A stretch of 64,000 nt of DNA from Streptomyces fulvorobeus (lineage in GTDB: Bacteria; Actinomycetota; Actinomycetes; Streptomycetales; Streptomycetaceae): NCBI RefSeq assembly GCF_013167895.1, contig NZ_BLWC01000001.1, forward strand, positions 186,001-250,000. Reading direction: 5' to 3'. The notes beneath the pieces are model-generated. The model did no database searches. It was not told where the DNA came from and saw nothing but the letters and a program-made list of their open reading frames with translations. The translations under genes were made by a program, and so were the position numbers. Positions within the stretch are counted from its first letter, which is position 1. Each line of letters starts with the position of its first letter. Shown here in pieces: positions 29,597 through 38,165 of the stretch.

Positions 29597-31126
29597 ATGG
29601 AAGGCAAGGACACCGGCACCGGACTGCGCTGCCTGGTGACGGGGGCGACCGGGTACATCGGTGGCCGGCTCGTTCCCGAGCTGCTGAAGGCGGGACACGG
29701 GGTGCGTTGTCTGGCACGTGCCCCGGAGAGGCTGCGGGACCACCCGTGGGCCGGCCGGGCGGAGGTCGTCAAGGGAGACGTCACGGACGCGCGGTCCCTG
29801 CGCGCCGCCCTGCGGGACATCGATGTCGCCTACTACCTGGTGCACGCGCTGGGCACAGGCCCCGGCTTCGAGGAGACGGACCGCGAGGCCGCCCGCACCT
29901 TCGGGCGGGAGGCCCTGGCCGCGGGTGTCCGTCGCATCGTCTATCTGGGCGGACTCACTCCTTCGGACGTCCCCGAGTCGGAACTGTCGCCGCATCTGCG
30001 CTCCAGGGCCGAGGTGGGACGCATCCTCCTCGGCTCGGGCGTGCCGACGACAGCGCTGCGCGCCGCCGTGATCATCGGGTCCGGGTCCGCGTCCTTCGAG
30101 ATGCTGCGCTATCTCACCGAGCGGCTGCCCGTCATGGTGACGCCCAGCTGGGTGTCGACGAGGATTCAGCCGATCGCCGTCCGCGACGTACTGCGCTACC
30201 TGGTGGGCAGCGCGCTCATGCCGGACCAGGTGAACCGCGCCTTCGACATCGGCGGCCCCGACGTCATCACCTACCGCGTCATGATGCAGGCGTACGCGCG
30301 GGTCGCGGGGTTGCCGCACCGGCTGATCGTGCCGGTGCCCATACTGACTCCGGGGCTCTCCAGTCACTGGATCGGGCTGGTCACTCCCGTCCCCCGCTCG
30401 ATCGCCCGCCCGCTCGCGGAGTCGTTGCGCCACGAGGTGGTGTGCCAGGAACACGACATCGCCCAGTACGTCCCGGACGGGCCGGGGCAGCCCTTCCCGT
30501 TCACCCTCGCTCTCGGTCTCGCCCTCCAGCGGGTCCGCGAGGCCAAGGTGACGACCCGCTGGTCCTCGGCCTCCACCCCCGGCATCCCCAGCGATCCGCT
30601 GCCCACGGACCCCGACTGGGCGGGCGGGAGCCTCTACAGCGATGTGCGGGAGCGCGATGTCGATGCCCCGCCCGAGGCGCTGTGGCGTGTGATCGAGGGC
30701 ATCGGCGGTGACCACGGCTGGTACTCCCTCCCGCCGGCCTGGGCCGTGCGGGGCTGGCTCGACCGGCTGATCGGCGGGGTGGGGCTGCGCCGCGGCAGGC
30801 GCGACGCCGAGCGGCTGAGGGTGGGGGACTCGCTGGACTTCTGGCGGGTCGAGGAGATCGAACCGGGGCGTCTGCTGCGGCTGCGCGCCGAGATGCGTCT
30901 GCCCGGTCTGGCCTGGCTGGAGATGTACTGCGAGAAGGGCGCCGACGGCAGGTCCCGCTACCGCCAGCGGGCGGTGTTCCACCCGCGCGGGCTGCTCGGC
31001 CACTTGTACTGGTGGAGTGTGTCGCCCTTCCACGCCGTCGTGTTCGGCGGCATGGCCCGCAACATCGCGCTCGCCGCCACCAAACGCACGACACCCGACC
31101 GGGTGAAGTTCCCGGCATTCGACTGA
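29597..31126 (+). CDS. SDR-type NAD(P)-binding protein with C-terminal DUF2867-like domain
   Basis: A 509-residue protein. The atypical SDR part (about 1-300) opens with LVTGATGYIGGRLVPELL and contains VAYYLVHALGTGPGFEETDR. The C-terminal part (about 350-505; VDAPPEALWRVIEGIGGDHG, GDSLDFWRVEEIEPG) is a DUF2867/polyketide-cyclase-like helix-grip domain. The function is unknown; in actinobacteria such genes often sit beside photolyase or light/stress genes, as here. GGCGGAGG precedes the ATG at 29597. A photolyase gene follows after 73 bp on the same strand. Confidence 0.88.
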   Translation: MEGKDTGTGLRCLVTGATGYIGGRLVPELLKAGHGVRCLARAPERLRDHPWAGRAEVVKGDVTDARSLRAALRDIDVAYYLVHALGTGPGFEETDREAARTFGREALAAGVRRIVYLGGLTPSDVPESELSPHLRSRAEVGRILLGSGVPTTALRAAVIIGSGSASFEMLRYLTERLPVMVTPSWVSTRIQPIAVRDVLRYLVGSALMPDQVNRAFDIGGPDVITYRVMMQAYARVAGLPHRLIVPVPILTPGLSSHWIGLVTPVPRSIARPLAESLRHEVVCQEHDIAQYVPDGPGQPFPFTLALGLALQRVREAKVTTRWSSASTPGIPSDPLPTDPDWAGGSLYSDVRERDVDAPPEALWRVIEGIGGDHGWYSLPPAWAVRGWLDRLIGGVGLRRGRRDAERLRVGDSLDFWRVEEIEPGRLLRLRAEMRLPGLAWLEMYCEKGADGRSRYRQRAVFHPRGLLGHLYWWSVSPFHAVVFGGMARNIALAATKRTTPDRVKFPAFD

Positions 31127-31199
31127 GTTCCGCAACCGGGGCGTGCGGCGGGACGGAAGGTGTCAGCGTTCCGCTTCGACTCCTGCCAGAGGTAGCGCC

Positions 31200-32579
31200 A
31201 TGACCGTCGCAGTCGTCCTGTTCACCTCCAACCTGCGGCTGCACGACAATCCGCCCCTCCACGCCGCTCTGGCCGCGGCGGACGAGGTGCTGCCGCTGTT
31301 CGTCCTGGACGAACACATCACGGACGCGGGCTTCCGCGTGCCCAACCGTCGCGCCTTCCTCGCCGACTGTCTCGCCGGCCTCGACGCCGGCCTCCGTGAC
31401 CGCGGCGGACGACTCGTCATCCGCTCCGGCCGGCCGGCCGAGGAGGTGTGCCGCCTCGCCACCGAGGCGGGGGCCCGGGATGTGTACGTGGCCGCGGGCG
31501 TCACCGCGTACGCGCACCGGCGCGAGGAAGCACTCCGCACCGCCCTGGAGGCGCAGGGGTGCCGACTGCACGTCCATGACGCCGTGATCACCGCCGTAGC
31601 GCCGGGCTCGGTGACACCCGGGAGCTCGGGTTCCGATCACTTCGCGGTCTTCACGCCGTACTTCCGGCGGTGGTCCGAACAGCCCCTGCGGGAGCTGTTC
31701 GCCGCCCCCCGCGCGCTGCGGGTGCCGGAAGGCCCCGGCTCCGAGCCCGTCCCTTCGCGTATGGCGGTGGCTGGTGTGTCCGAGGGGCTGGCGCGGGGCG
31801 GCGAGAGTGCGGCCCGTGAGCGCTTCGCCGCGTGGTACGGCGACGGGATCGCGGGGTACGGGGACCGCCACGACGACCTGGCGGGTGACGCCACCTCACG
31901 GCTCTCCCCCGATCTGCACTTCGGCACCCTCTCCCCCGTCGAGCTGGTGCACCGGGCCCGCGCGACGGGCGGGCCGGGCGCCGACGCCTTCGTACGGCAG
32001 TTGTGCTGGCGGGACTTCCACCACCAGGTCCTGGCCGCGCGCCCGGCGGCAGCGCACACCGACTACCGGTCCCGGCACGACCGGTGGCGCACCGAACGGT
32101 CGGCGGCCGACGACATCGCCGCGTGGCAGGAGGGCAGGACCGGTTATCCGGTGGTGGACGCCGCCATGCGCCAGCTGCGCCACGAGGGCTGGATGCACAA
32201 CCGCGGGCGCCTGCTCACGGCGAGCTTCCTGGCCAAGACCCTGTACGTCGACTGGCGGATCGGCGCCCGGCACTTCCTCGGCCTGCTGGTGGACGGCGAC
32301 ATCGCCAACAACCAGCTCAACTGGCAGTGGGTCGCGGGGACGGGCACGGACAGCCGGCCCAACCGGGTGCTCAACCCCGTGCTCCAGGGCAGGCGGTACG
32401 ACCCCGAGGGCACGTACGTACGCCGCTGGGTGCCGGAGCTGAGCGGCATCGAGGGCGGCGCCGTGCACGAACCGTGGAAGCTGTCCGGGCCGGCGCGGGA
32501 CCGGTGCGCCTACCCGGAGCCCGTCGTGGGGCTGGCGGAAGGGCTGGCCAGGTTCAAGGAGGCGCGCGACCTGGCCTGA
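31200..32579 (+). CDS. phr: Deoxyribodipyrimidine photolyase
   Basis: A 459-residue FAD-dependent photolyase that would repair UV-induced cyclobutane pyrimidine dimers with light. The N-terminal antenna domain (VAVVLFTSNLRLHDNPPLHA) is followed by the helical FAD domain with signature motifs: LCWRDFHHQVLAARP, GWMHNRGRLLTASFLAKTL, VDGDIANNQLNWQWVAGTGT and DPEGTYVRRWVPEL. Length is normal and nothing is missing. It is probably co-transcribed with the SDR/DUF2867 gene. Confidence 0.94.
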   Translation: MTVAVVLFTSNLRLHDNPPLHAALAAADEVLPLFVLDEHITDAGFRVPNRRAFLADCLAGLDAGLRDRGGRLVIRSGRPAEEVCRLATEAGARDVYVAAGVTAYAHRREEALRTALEAQGCRLHVHDAVITAVAPGSVTPGSSGSDHFAVFTPYFRRWSEQPLRELFAAPRALRVPEGPGSEPVPSRMAVAGVSEGLARGGESAARERFAAWYGDGIAGYGDRHDDLAGDATSRLSPDLHFGTLSPVELVHRARATGGPGADAFVRQLCWRDFHHQVLAARPAAAHTDYRSRHDRWRTERSAADDIAAWQEGRTGYPVVDAAMRQLRHEGWMHNRGRLLTASFLAKTLYVDWRIGARHFLGLLVDGDIANNQLNWQWVAGTGTDSRPNRVLNPVLQGRRYDPEGTYVRRWVPELSGIEGGAVHEPWKLSGPARDRCAYPEPVVGLAEGLARFKEARDLA

Positions 32580-32734
32580 GGTTGCCGGAACCGCCGACCC
32601 GTACCCGGAATCCACCGTGCGTACCGCTTCCCTTTCGTACGAGTCCGGCCGTGGTGTTGTCCTCGGCGGCGCACGACGGCCGGCCGCCGGGGACCTAGCG
32701 TCTCGGGGACCACCCCAGAGGCGAGGAGCGGCAC

Positions 32735-33991
32735 GTGAACTGGCTCATCCATGACTACCGTGAGGACGATCTGGCGGCGGTCGTCCATCTCATCGACACG
32801 ACGGCTGGCCTCGGCCAGGAGTCCGTCTTCTCGCTCGCCGAGTGCATCAGCGCGCTGACATCGCGTCAGCCCGCGGTGGTGGCCGTGCACCGCGGGCGGC
32901 CCATCGGTGCGGCTCTCGCGCATGTGTCGGGCGGCCGGGCCTGGGTGATGCGGATCGCCATCGAACCGGCCTGGCGCGGCCGGGGCCTGGCCAGTGCGCT
33001 GCTCGTCGAGCTCGAACGCCGGCTGATCGAGGCGCGGGTGCGCCGCATCGCCTATGTGCTGGCGGAGGAGGAGCTGCTGGGTGAAGGGCTGCGGAAGGCC
33101 GGATACACCCGGCGGCCGGCGGTCGCCTACTTCGAGAAGGCCGAACCGGCCACGGGCACCCCGGCCGATCTGCTGGAGGAACTGGGCGGGCGGGTGCTGT
33201 CCGGCGACCTGTGGGACAGGGTGGCGGGCATGGAGGCGGAGAAGAGCCTCATCGAACGCCGTGTCGTCATGCCGCTGGCCGAGCCCGAGCGTGCGGCCAG
33301 GCACGGGGTCGTCCCGCCCCGCGCCATCACCCTGTTCGGCCCGCCGGGGACGGGTAAGACGACCTTCGCCCGGGCCATCGCCTCCCGCCTGGGCTGGCCG
33401 TTCGTCGAACTGCTGCCGTCCCGCCTCGCGGACGAGGGCAATCTCGCCGCAGCGCTGCGTACGGCCTTCGCCCGGATCGCCGAGCTGGATCGGGTCCTGG
33501 TCTTCATCGACGAGGTCGAGGAGATAGCGCCCGTACGCGGAGAGCGCCCGGAGCCGGGTATGCACGGGGTCACCAACGAACTCCTCAAGCTCATCCCCGG
33601 CTTCCGCGAGCGGGACGAGCGGCTGCTGGTGTGCGCGACCAACTCCATCCGCTCGCTGGACCCGGCCTTCCTGCGGCCGGGGCGCTTCGACTACCTGGTG
33701 CCGATCGGCACCCCGGACGAGGTGGCGCGGGCCGCGATCTGGTCGCGCCATTCGGCACGGCGTGACGACGTCGACGTGGACGCGCTGGTCGCGGCGAGCG
33801 AGCTGTTCACCCCGGCCGACATCGAGCACGCGGCCCGGACCGCCGCCCAGGCCGCCTTCGAACGCGACGGCGCCGAGGCCGGTGCGGACACCGACGACTA
33901 CCTCACCGCTCTCGGACAGTGCCGGCCGACCGTCACCCCCGCGGTCGTCGCCGAGTTCACCGCGGACATCACGACGCACGCCCGAACCTGA
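32735..33991 (+). CDS. GNAT acetyltransferase fused to an AAA+ ATPase
   Basis: 418 residues with two domains. Residues about 1-135 are a GNAT fold; the acetyl-CoA loop is RGRGLASALL (81-90). After a linker (SGDLWDRVAGMEAEKSLIER), about 170-400 is a single AAA+ module: Walker A GPPGTGKT (202-209), Walker B VLVFIDEVEEI (254-264), sensor 1 CATN (300-303), and an arginine finger in LRPGRFD. FtsH/p97-like AAA proteins remodel protein targets. No protease or membrane part is present. The GTG at 32735 has GAGGAG upstream. I know similar ATP-binding proteins in Streptomyces but no assigned role. Confidence 0.87.
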   Translation: MNWLIHDYREDDLAAVVHLIDTTAGLGQESVFSLAECISALTSRQPAVVAVHRGRPIGAALAHVSGGRAWVMRIAIEPAWRGRGLASALLVELERRLIEARVRRIAYVLAEEELLGEGLRKAGYTRRPAVAYFEKAEPATGTPADLLEELGGRVLSGDLWDRVAGMEAEKSLIERRVVMPLAEPERAARHGVVPPRAITLFGPPGTGKTTFARAIASRLGWPFVELLPSRLADEGNLAAALRTAFARIAELDRVLVFIDEVEEIAPVRGERPEPGMHGVTNELLKLIPGFRERDERLLVCATNSIRSLDPAFLRPGRFDYLVPIGTPDEVARAAIWSRHSARRDDVDVDALVAASELFTPADIEHAARTAAQAAFERDGAEAGADTDDYLTALGQCRPTVTPAVVAEFTADITTHART

Positions 33992-34276
33992 ACGACTCCC
34001 TGCAATTCGGACTTTTACCCATTAATGCGCCTTCAGCTCTCATAGATTTCTCATTACCCGAACTCTGGCAGTCGCCCTTTCGCGCAAACCACCCTTTTCG
34101 GACTCAGTGGCCAGCGTCACGTTTGGGTCCCGGGATCTCCCGGCCCCCTCCCCGCATCCCTTGCGCCGGAAGAGAGTTGACTCGGCGGTCCGGGGGAATT
34201 CGGCGGCGATCACGTTCATCGATCTTGCTAATGAATGGTGATCAGGAATTCAGGGCTTGTCCCATTCGGCATTTCT

Positions 34277-34470
34277 CGCCTACGGTCACCCTCAATCCGG
34301 ATGGAACGCCGAATCCTGCCGCCGTCCGGGAACCCAGACCACTCACGCCCGGCAGGAGCGGGGGACCCAGGTAAGTCGCCGATCCGTCATGCGGAACGGC
34401 TCGGGGTTAAGTCGCACACACCTGCGACCAGGCACCTCCAGCCTGAACCCGACAGCTCACCTCGTAGGCG
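34277..34470 (+). promoter_or_regulatory. ydaO/yuaA-type c-di-AMP riboswitch
   Basis: The closing helix pairs CGCCTACG (34277-34284) with CGTAGGCG (34463-34470). Between them are the conserved boxes of this class: CCGGGAACCCAGA, GGGGGACCCAGGTAAGTCG, GGGGTTAAGTCGC and GAACCCGACAGCTCACCTCG. The 194-nt length is typical. In actinobacteria this riboswitch class precedes genes of secreted cell-wall hydrolases (rpf, NlpC/P60, LysM), as here. The ribosome site (GAGAGGA) follows the closing helix by a few bases. Confidence 0.88.
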
Positions 34471-34487
34471 CCGGAGAGGAATCAGCC

Positions 34488-35273
34488 ATGCCCACGATGG
34501 GTAAGCACCGCCGTCCCAAGTCCAACCCGCTGACCCGGGGTCTCGTCGCCGTCACCGCGGGCGGAGCCGTACTCGCTCTTCCTGTGGTCGGTGCCACCAC
34601 CGCTTCCGCCGCACCGGCACAGTCGGTCGCGGCCGGAAAGGCAGCCGCACCCGCCAAAGCGATTGGCGCCAAGGAGGCCGGGGCCACCAGATATTCCGTG
34701 GTCAAGGGGGATTCCCTCCACAAGATCGCCAAGGCGCATTCCCTGGCCGGCGGCTGGCAGAAGCTGTACAAGGACAACAAGAAGGCCGTGGGCGACAATC
34801 CGGAGCTCATTCGCCCGGGTCTTGAGCTGACCATCGGCGCCAAGGCCGACCGGACCGCCGCCGAGGACCGCGCCGACCGTTCCGAGCGGTCGAGCACCCT
34901 GGCCGCGCAGACCGCCGCTCCCGCCGCTCCCGCCGCACAGCCCGCGACGTACTCCAACGACCTCGACGGCTGGATCAGGGAGTCGCTGGCCGTCATGGCC
35001 GAGCACGGCATCCCCGGCACTTACGAGGGCATCCACCGCAACATCATGCGCGAGTCCTCGGGCAACCCGCGGGCCATCAACAACTGGGACTCGAACGCCG
35101 CGGCCGGCACCCCGTCCAAGGGCCTCCTCCAGGTCATCGCCCCGACGTTCCAGGCGTACCACGTGCCCGGCACGTCGACGGACAGCTTCGACCCGGTCGC
35201 CAACATCACCGCGGCGTGCAACTACGCCGCGGACCGGTACGGCTCCATCGACAACGTCTTCGGCGCCTACTGA
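34488..35273 (+). CDS. Secreted LysM and lytic-transglycosylase-like protein
   Basis: A 261-residue exported protein. A signal peptide (about 1-42; LVAVTAGGAVLALPVV, cleaved near ASA-AP) is followed by a LysM peptidoglycan-binding domain (about 68-115; RYSVVKGDSLHKIAKAHSLA). An Ala-rich linker leads to a C-terminal transglycosylase-like domain (about 165-261; IMRESSGNPRAINNWDSN, PSKGLLQVIAPTFQAYHVPG), with a glutamate in MRESSGNP as candidate catalytic acid. It likely cleaves peptidoglycan during growth or germination. The ATG at 34488 has GAGAGGA upstream, right after the c-di-AMP riboswitch. Confidence 0.92.
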   Translation: MPTMGKHRRPKSNPLTRGLVAVTAGGAVLALPVVGATTASAAPAQSVAAGKAAAPAKAIGAKEAGATRYSVVKGDSLHKIAKAHSLAGGWQKLYKDNKKAVGDNPELIRPGLELTIGAKADRTAAEDRADRSERSSTLAAQTAAPAAPAAQPATYSNDLDGWIRESLAVMAEHGIPGTYEGIHRNIMRESSGNPRAINNWDSNAAAGTPSKGLLQVIAPTFQAYHVPGTSTDSFDPVANITAACNYAADRYGSIDNVFGAY

Positions 35274-35377
35274 CACATCGGCGCCTGCCGCCGTTCGACT
35301 GCCGGGTGGTGAGGGTCCTACGGACCCCCGCCGCCCGGCGGTTCCGTATCCGGGTACGCCGTGGAAGACTCGCGCCC

Positions 35378-35878
35378 ATGCCCGAACTCCAGCTCCTGCG
35401 GCACGACCACGCCGCCGCCCTGCTCGCCTTCGAGCAGGAGAACCGCGCCTACTTCGCCGCCTCCGTCCCGGACCGCGGCGACGCGTACTTCGCACAGTTC
35501 GAGGCGCGGCACAGCGCCCTGCTCACCGAGCAGGGCGCCGGGCTGTGCTACTTCCACGTACTGGTGGGCGAGGGGGGCGAGGTGCTGGGCAGGGTGAACC
35601 TGGTGGACGTGGCGGACGGGGCCGCCGACCTCGGGTACCGGATCGCCGAGAAGGCCGCGGGCCGGGGCCTGGCCACCACCGCGGTCGGCCGGATATGCGT
35701 CCTGGCGGCCACGGAGTACGAGCTGACCACGCTGCGGGCCGCGACCACGACGGACAACGCGGGGTCCCGGGCCGTACTGGCCCGCACCGGCTTCGTACGC
35801 ACCGGCGAGACCGAACTCGACGGCCGGCCGGGTCTCGCCTACCGGCGGCGGCTGGACGCGGTCGTGCCGCTCCCCTGA
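35378..35878 (+). CDS. GNAT-family N-acetyltransferase
   Basis: A 166-residue acetyltransferase of the RimJ/RimL-like group. The acetyl-CoA loop region is LGYRIAEKAAGRGLATTAVG, followed by TLRAATTTDNAGSRAVLART. LLRHDHAAALLAFEQENRAYF at the start is typical of this subgroup. The substrate is unknown. GGAAGA precedes the ATG at 35378. Its stop codon lies inside the left arm of the terminator at 35864. Confidence 0.88.
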   Translation: MPELQLLRHDHAAALLAFEQENRAYFAASVPDRGDAYFAQFEARHSALLTEQGAGLCYFHVLVGEGGEVLGRVNLVDVADGAADLGYRIAEKAAGRGLATTAVGRICVLAATEYELTTLRAATTTDNAGSRAVLARTGFVRTGETELDGRPGLAYRRRLDAVVPLP

Positions 35879-35901
35879 TCCGAGGGTCAGGGGAGCGGCA
35901 C
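35864..35901. terminator. Bidirectional terminator between convergent genes
   Basis: A perfect 15-bp inverted repeat (GTGCCGCTCCCCTGA) with an 8-nt loop. The left arm contains the last codons and stop of the GNAT gene. It serves the plus-strand GNAT gene and the minus-strand lipoprotein gene ending at 35939. Confidence 0.85.
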
Positions 35902-35938
35902 GGGTCGCCGCCGGGCGGAAACCACGCCGCCTGTCGGA

Positions 35939-36793
35939 TCAGTCGCGGTCGGTCTCCTCGCGGACGATCGTGCCACTGGCCGCGTCCACCTCGAACTCGG
36001 TCTTGTTCCAGTCCGCGCTGACGAGGTCGACGGCCCAGACGAGGGTGTTGTCGTCGTTGGTGTCCAGGCCCATCGAGGTGACCTTCCCCTTCTTCTTGTC
36101 CGTGGCGACCTTCGCCGCCTGCTCGGGCGTCTGCTTCGCCTTGGTGATCCAGTCGGCCATCTCGCGCTTGTCTTCCGCGTCCTGGCCGGTGTCGGCGGAC
36201 TCCTCGATCACCGTGCCGGAGACCGCGTCGATACGGACGGTGTGGGCAGTTCCATCGGTCTCGACGACCTCGGCGACCCAGTGCGGTCCGGTGCCGCTGC
36301 CACTCGGGCTGGGGCTGCCACTGGGAGAGGCGGTGCCGTTGGGGCTCGCCGTGCCGGCCGGGCTGCCGCTCGGGCTCGCGGAACCGCCCGGGCTCGCGCT
36401 TCCGGTCGGCGAGGCGCTCGCGTCGGTGCGCCGGTCGGTGTCGTCGTCAAGGCCCTCCAGGTCGAGCTCGACCAGCTTGCTCCCCGGCACGGCCCCGACC
36501 GCGGCCGTGGCCGCCTTGTCGAAAGTGATCTTGGTGGTTTCGAGGAGCTTCTTGCGCTCGGCCTGGTCCTCGCTCAGCTGCGTCCCCGGGGACGGGCTGC
36601 CGGACGGGGAGGTCGTCTGCTCCGGGATGACCTTGGCGGCCTCCGAAGTAGCCGCCCCTGTCTGGTCGCCACCGTCCTGCCCGCAGCCCGCGACCAGGGC
36701 GGAGGCGACGACGGCGCACAACGCTCCGGCGGCGATACGGAGACGGCGGGAGCGCGCGGAGACAGTGGTTGTTCGTCGGAATTCAAGGCTCAT
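35939..36793 (-). CDS. PepSY-domain lipoprotein with Ser/Pro/Gly-repeat linker
   Basis: A 284-residue lipoprotein with lipobox LVAGC (Cys37). It carries two PepSY-like domains: TTKITFDKAATAAVGAVPGS onward, continuing at VAEVVETDGTAHTVRIDAVS, and a second at about 220-284 (TPEQAAKVATDKKKGKVTSM, TEFEVDAASGTIVREE). The first is interrupted by a low-complexity linker (about 125-165) of SPSGS/ASPxG repeats. PepSY domains are proposed inhibitors or sensors of extracellular proteases or ligands. No strong ribosome site is visible before the ATG at 36793. Confidence 0.85.
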   Translation of the reverse strand: MSLEFRRTTTVSARSRRLRIAAGALCAVVASALVAGCGQDGGDQTGAATSEAAKVIPEQTTSPSGSPSPGTQLSEDQAERKKLLETTKITFDKAATAAVGAVPGSKLVELDLEGLDDDTDRRTDASASPTGSASPGGSASPSGSPAGTASPNGTASPSGSPSPSGSGTGPHWVAEVVETDGTAHTVRIDAVSGTVIEESADTGQDAEDKREMADWITKAKQTPEQAAKVATDKKKGKVTSMGLDTNDDNTLVWAVDLVSADWNKTEFEVDAASGTIVREETDRD

Positions 36794-36979
36794 ACACGCA
36801 TGACTAGCCCTCGAACCTGCCGGTCATGTTGTCCTGCGGGACAGGTCACCCGATCGACCCCTCACCTCCGCCCGTTGGCGGTCATCCGCCCCCGGGCGCG
36901 CCGCGGCCGGGGGTGCGGAACAATGGGGACACAGCCAACGGACACCGGCTCCCGCCGGAGTCCGGTCGGGAGGCCCCTC

Positions 36980-37228
36980 ATGGATTACCCGGAGCGCTAC
37001 GAGCTGATCTTCCAGACCAGCGGGGCGGCGGACGACACGGTCGTCGTCCGGATGACCGACCGGTCGGGGGCGGGCGGATACCCGGTGTACGAGGACGAGA
37101 CCGGAATCGTCCGCGCCGAGATCAGCGACCGCGGCGAGGTACGCATGCTGGCCAGCGGCGGCCATCAGGCACCGCGCATCCCCCTGCTCGTACGGCCGCT
37201 GAGCGACAGCGCCCCGGGCGGCCACTGA
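36980..37228 (+). CDS. DUF6296 family small protein
   Basis: An 82-residue protein that I recognise as DUF6296: DYPERYELIFQTSG, DDTVVVRMTDRSGAGGYPVY, ETGIVRAEISDRGEVRMLAS, PLLVRPL. It has no signal peptide or membrane span and no known function. The ATG at 36980 has GGGAGG 6 nt upstream. The 44-bp palindromic terminator begins 4 bp after its stop. Confidence 0.8.
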   Translation: MDYPERYELIFQTSGAADDTVVVRMTDRSGAGGYPVYEDETGIVRAEISDRGEVRMLASGGHQAPRIPLLVRPLSDSAPGGH

Positions 37229-37232
37229 GCGA

Positions 37233-37276
37233 CCCATGGCAGGGCACCGCGACGCGTCGCGGTGCCCTGCCATGGG
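37233..37276. terminator. 44-bp perfect palindrome, terminator
   Basis: The 22-bp half-sites (CCCATGGCAGGGCACCGCGA...) form a stem with no mismatch; the centre is CG/CG. It lies between the DUF6296 gene and the fru promoter and would insulate the fructose operon. Confidence 0.85.
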
Positions 37277-37329
37277 CTGCGGCATCCGACGCACGGAGCC
37301 CGTTCATGCCCGTCCTTTGACCGAATCTG

Positions 37330-37358
37330 TTTACATTCCACTTCCTCGACCGTAATCT
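37330..37358 (+). promoter_or_regulatory. fru operon promoter
   Basis: TTTACA (37330-37335) and TAATCT (37353-37358) are 17 bp apart, a good housekeeping-type promoter. It lies about 45 bp before the fruR start and is the natural place for autoregulation by FruR. Confidence 0.65.
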
Positions 37359-37403
37359 GGACACGAAACCACAGAGTCGGGCATGGAACGGATAAGAAAC
37401 CAC

Positions 37404-38165
37404 ATGTACGCACCGGAGCGGCAGCAGGAGATTCTGCGCCTCGCCCAGGAAAGCGGCCGCGTCGACGTGCTCTCCCTGGCGGAGGAGTTCCAGGTCACCG
37501 CCGAGACCGTACGGCGCGATCTCAAGGCCCTCGACCGGGCCGGTCTCCTGCGCCGGGTGCACGGCGGCGCGATTCCGGCAGGGCGCCTCGGCTTCGAGCC
37601 CGATCTCGCCGAGCGGGACACGGTGGCCGCGGACGAGAAGGACCGCATCGCCGCCACGGCCCTGGGCGAGCTGCCCGTGGACGGCAACGTGATCATCGAC
37701 GCCGGCACCACGACGGCCCGGCTCGCAGCGTCCCTCCCGCTCGACTCGGCCCTCACCGTGGTGACGCACGCACTGCCCGTGGCCGCCCGCCTGGCCGACC
37801 ATCCCGGGATAGCGCTGCACCTCGTCGGCGGCCGGGTCCGCCACCGTACGCGGGCAGCCGTGGACGCCTGGGCGCTCAGCGCCTACGCGGAGATCAACGC
37901 CGATGTCGTCCTGCTCGCCACCAACGGGTTCTCCGCCGAGGGCGGCCTGACCACTCCCGACCTGGCGGAGGCCGCCGTCAAACGCGCGATGATCTCTGCC
38001 GCCCGCCGGGTGGTGCTCCTCGCCGACTCGGGAAAGTTCGGCCAGGAGCACTTCGCCCGCTTCGGCGACCTCTCCCACGTCGACCTGCTCATCACCGACA
38101 CGGGGCTCAGCCCCGAGGACGCCCTGGCCATCGAGAGCCGGGGCACGGAAGTGGTACGCGCATGA
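37404..38165 (+). CDS. fruR: DeoR-family regulator FruR
   Basis: A 253-residue DeoR-type repressor. The N-terminal helix-turn-helix reads RQQEILRLAQESGRVDVLSL and VTAETVRRDLKALDRAGLLR. The C-terminal sugar-phosphate sensor has IIDAGTTTARLAASLP and VLLATNGFSAEGGLTTPD. The start MYAPERQQ at 37404 matches Streptomyces homologues; an ATG 21 nt upstream is possible. It is the first gene of fruR-fruK-fruA and overlaps fruK by 4 bp. The likely effector is fructose 1-phosphate, as known for FruR-type regulators. Confidence 0.92.
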   Translation: MYAPERQQEILRLAQESGRVDVLSLAEEFQVTAETVRRDLKALDRAGLLRRVHGGAIPAGRLGFEPDLAERDTVAADEKDRIAATALGELPVDGNVIIDAGTTTARLAASLPLDSALTVVTHALPVAARLADHPGIALHLVGGRVRHRTRAAVDAWALSAYAEINADVVLLATNGFSAEGGLTTPDLAEAAVKRAMISAARRVVLLADSGKFGQEHFARFGDLSHVDLLITDTGLSPEDALAIESRGTEVVRA

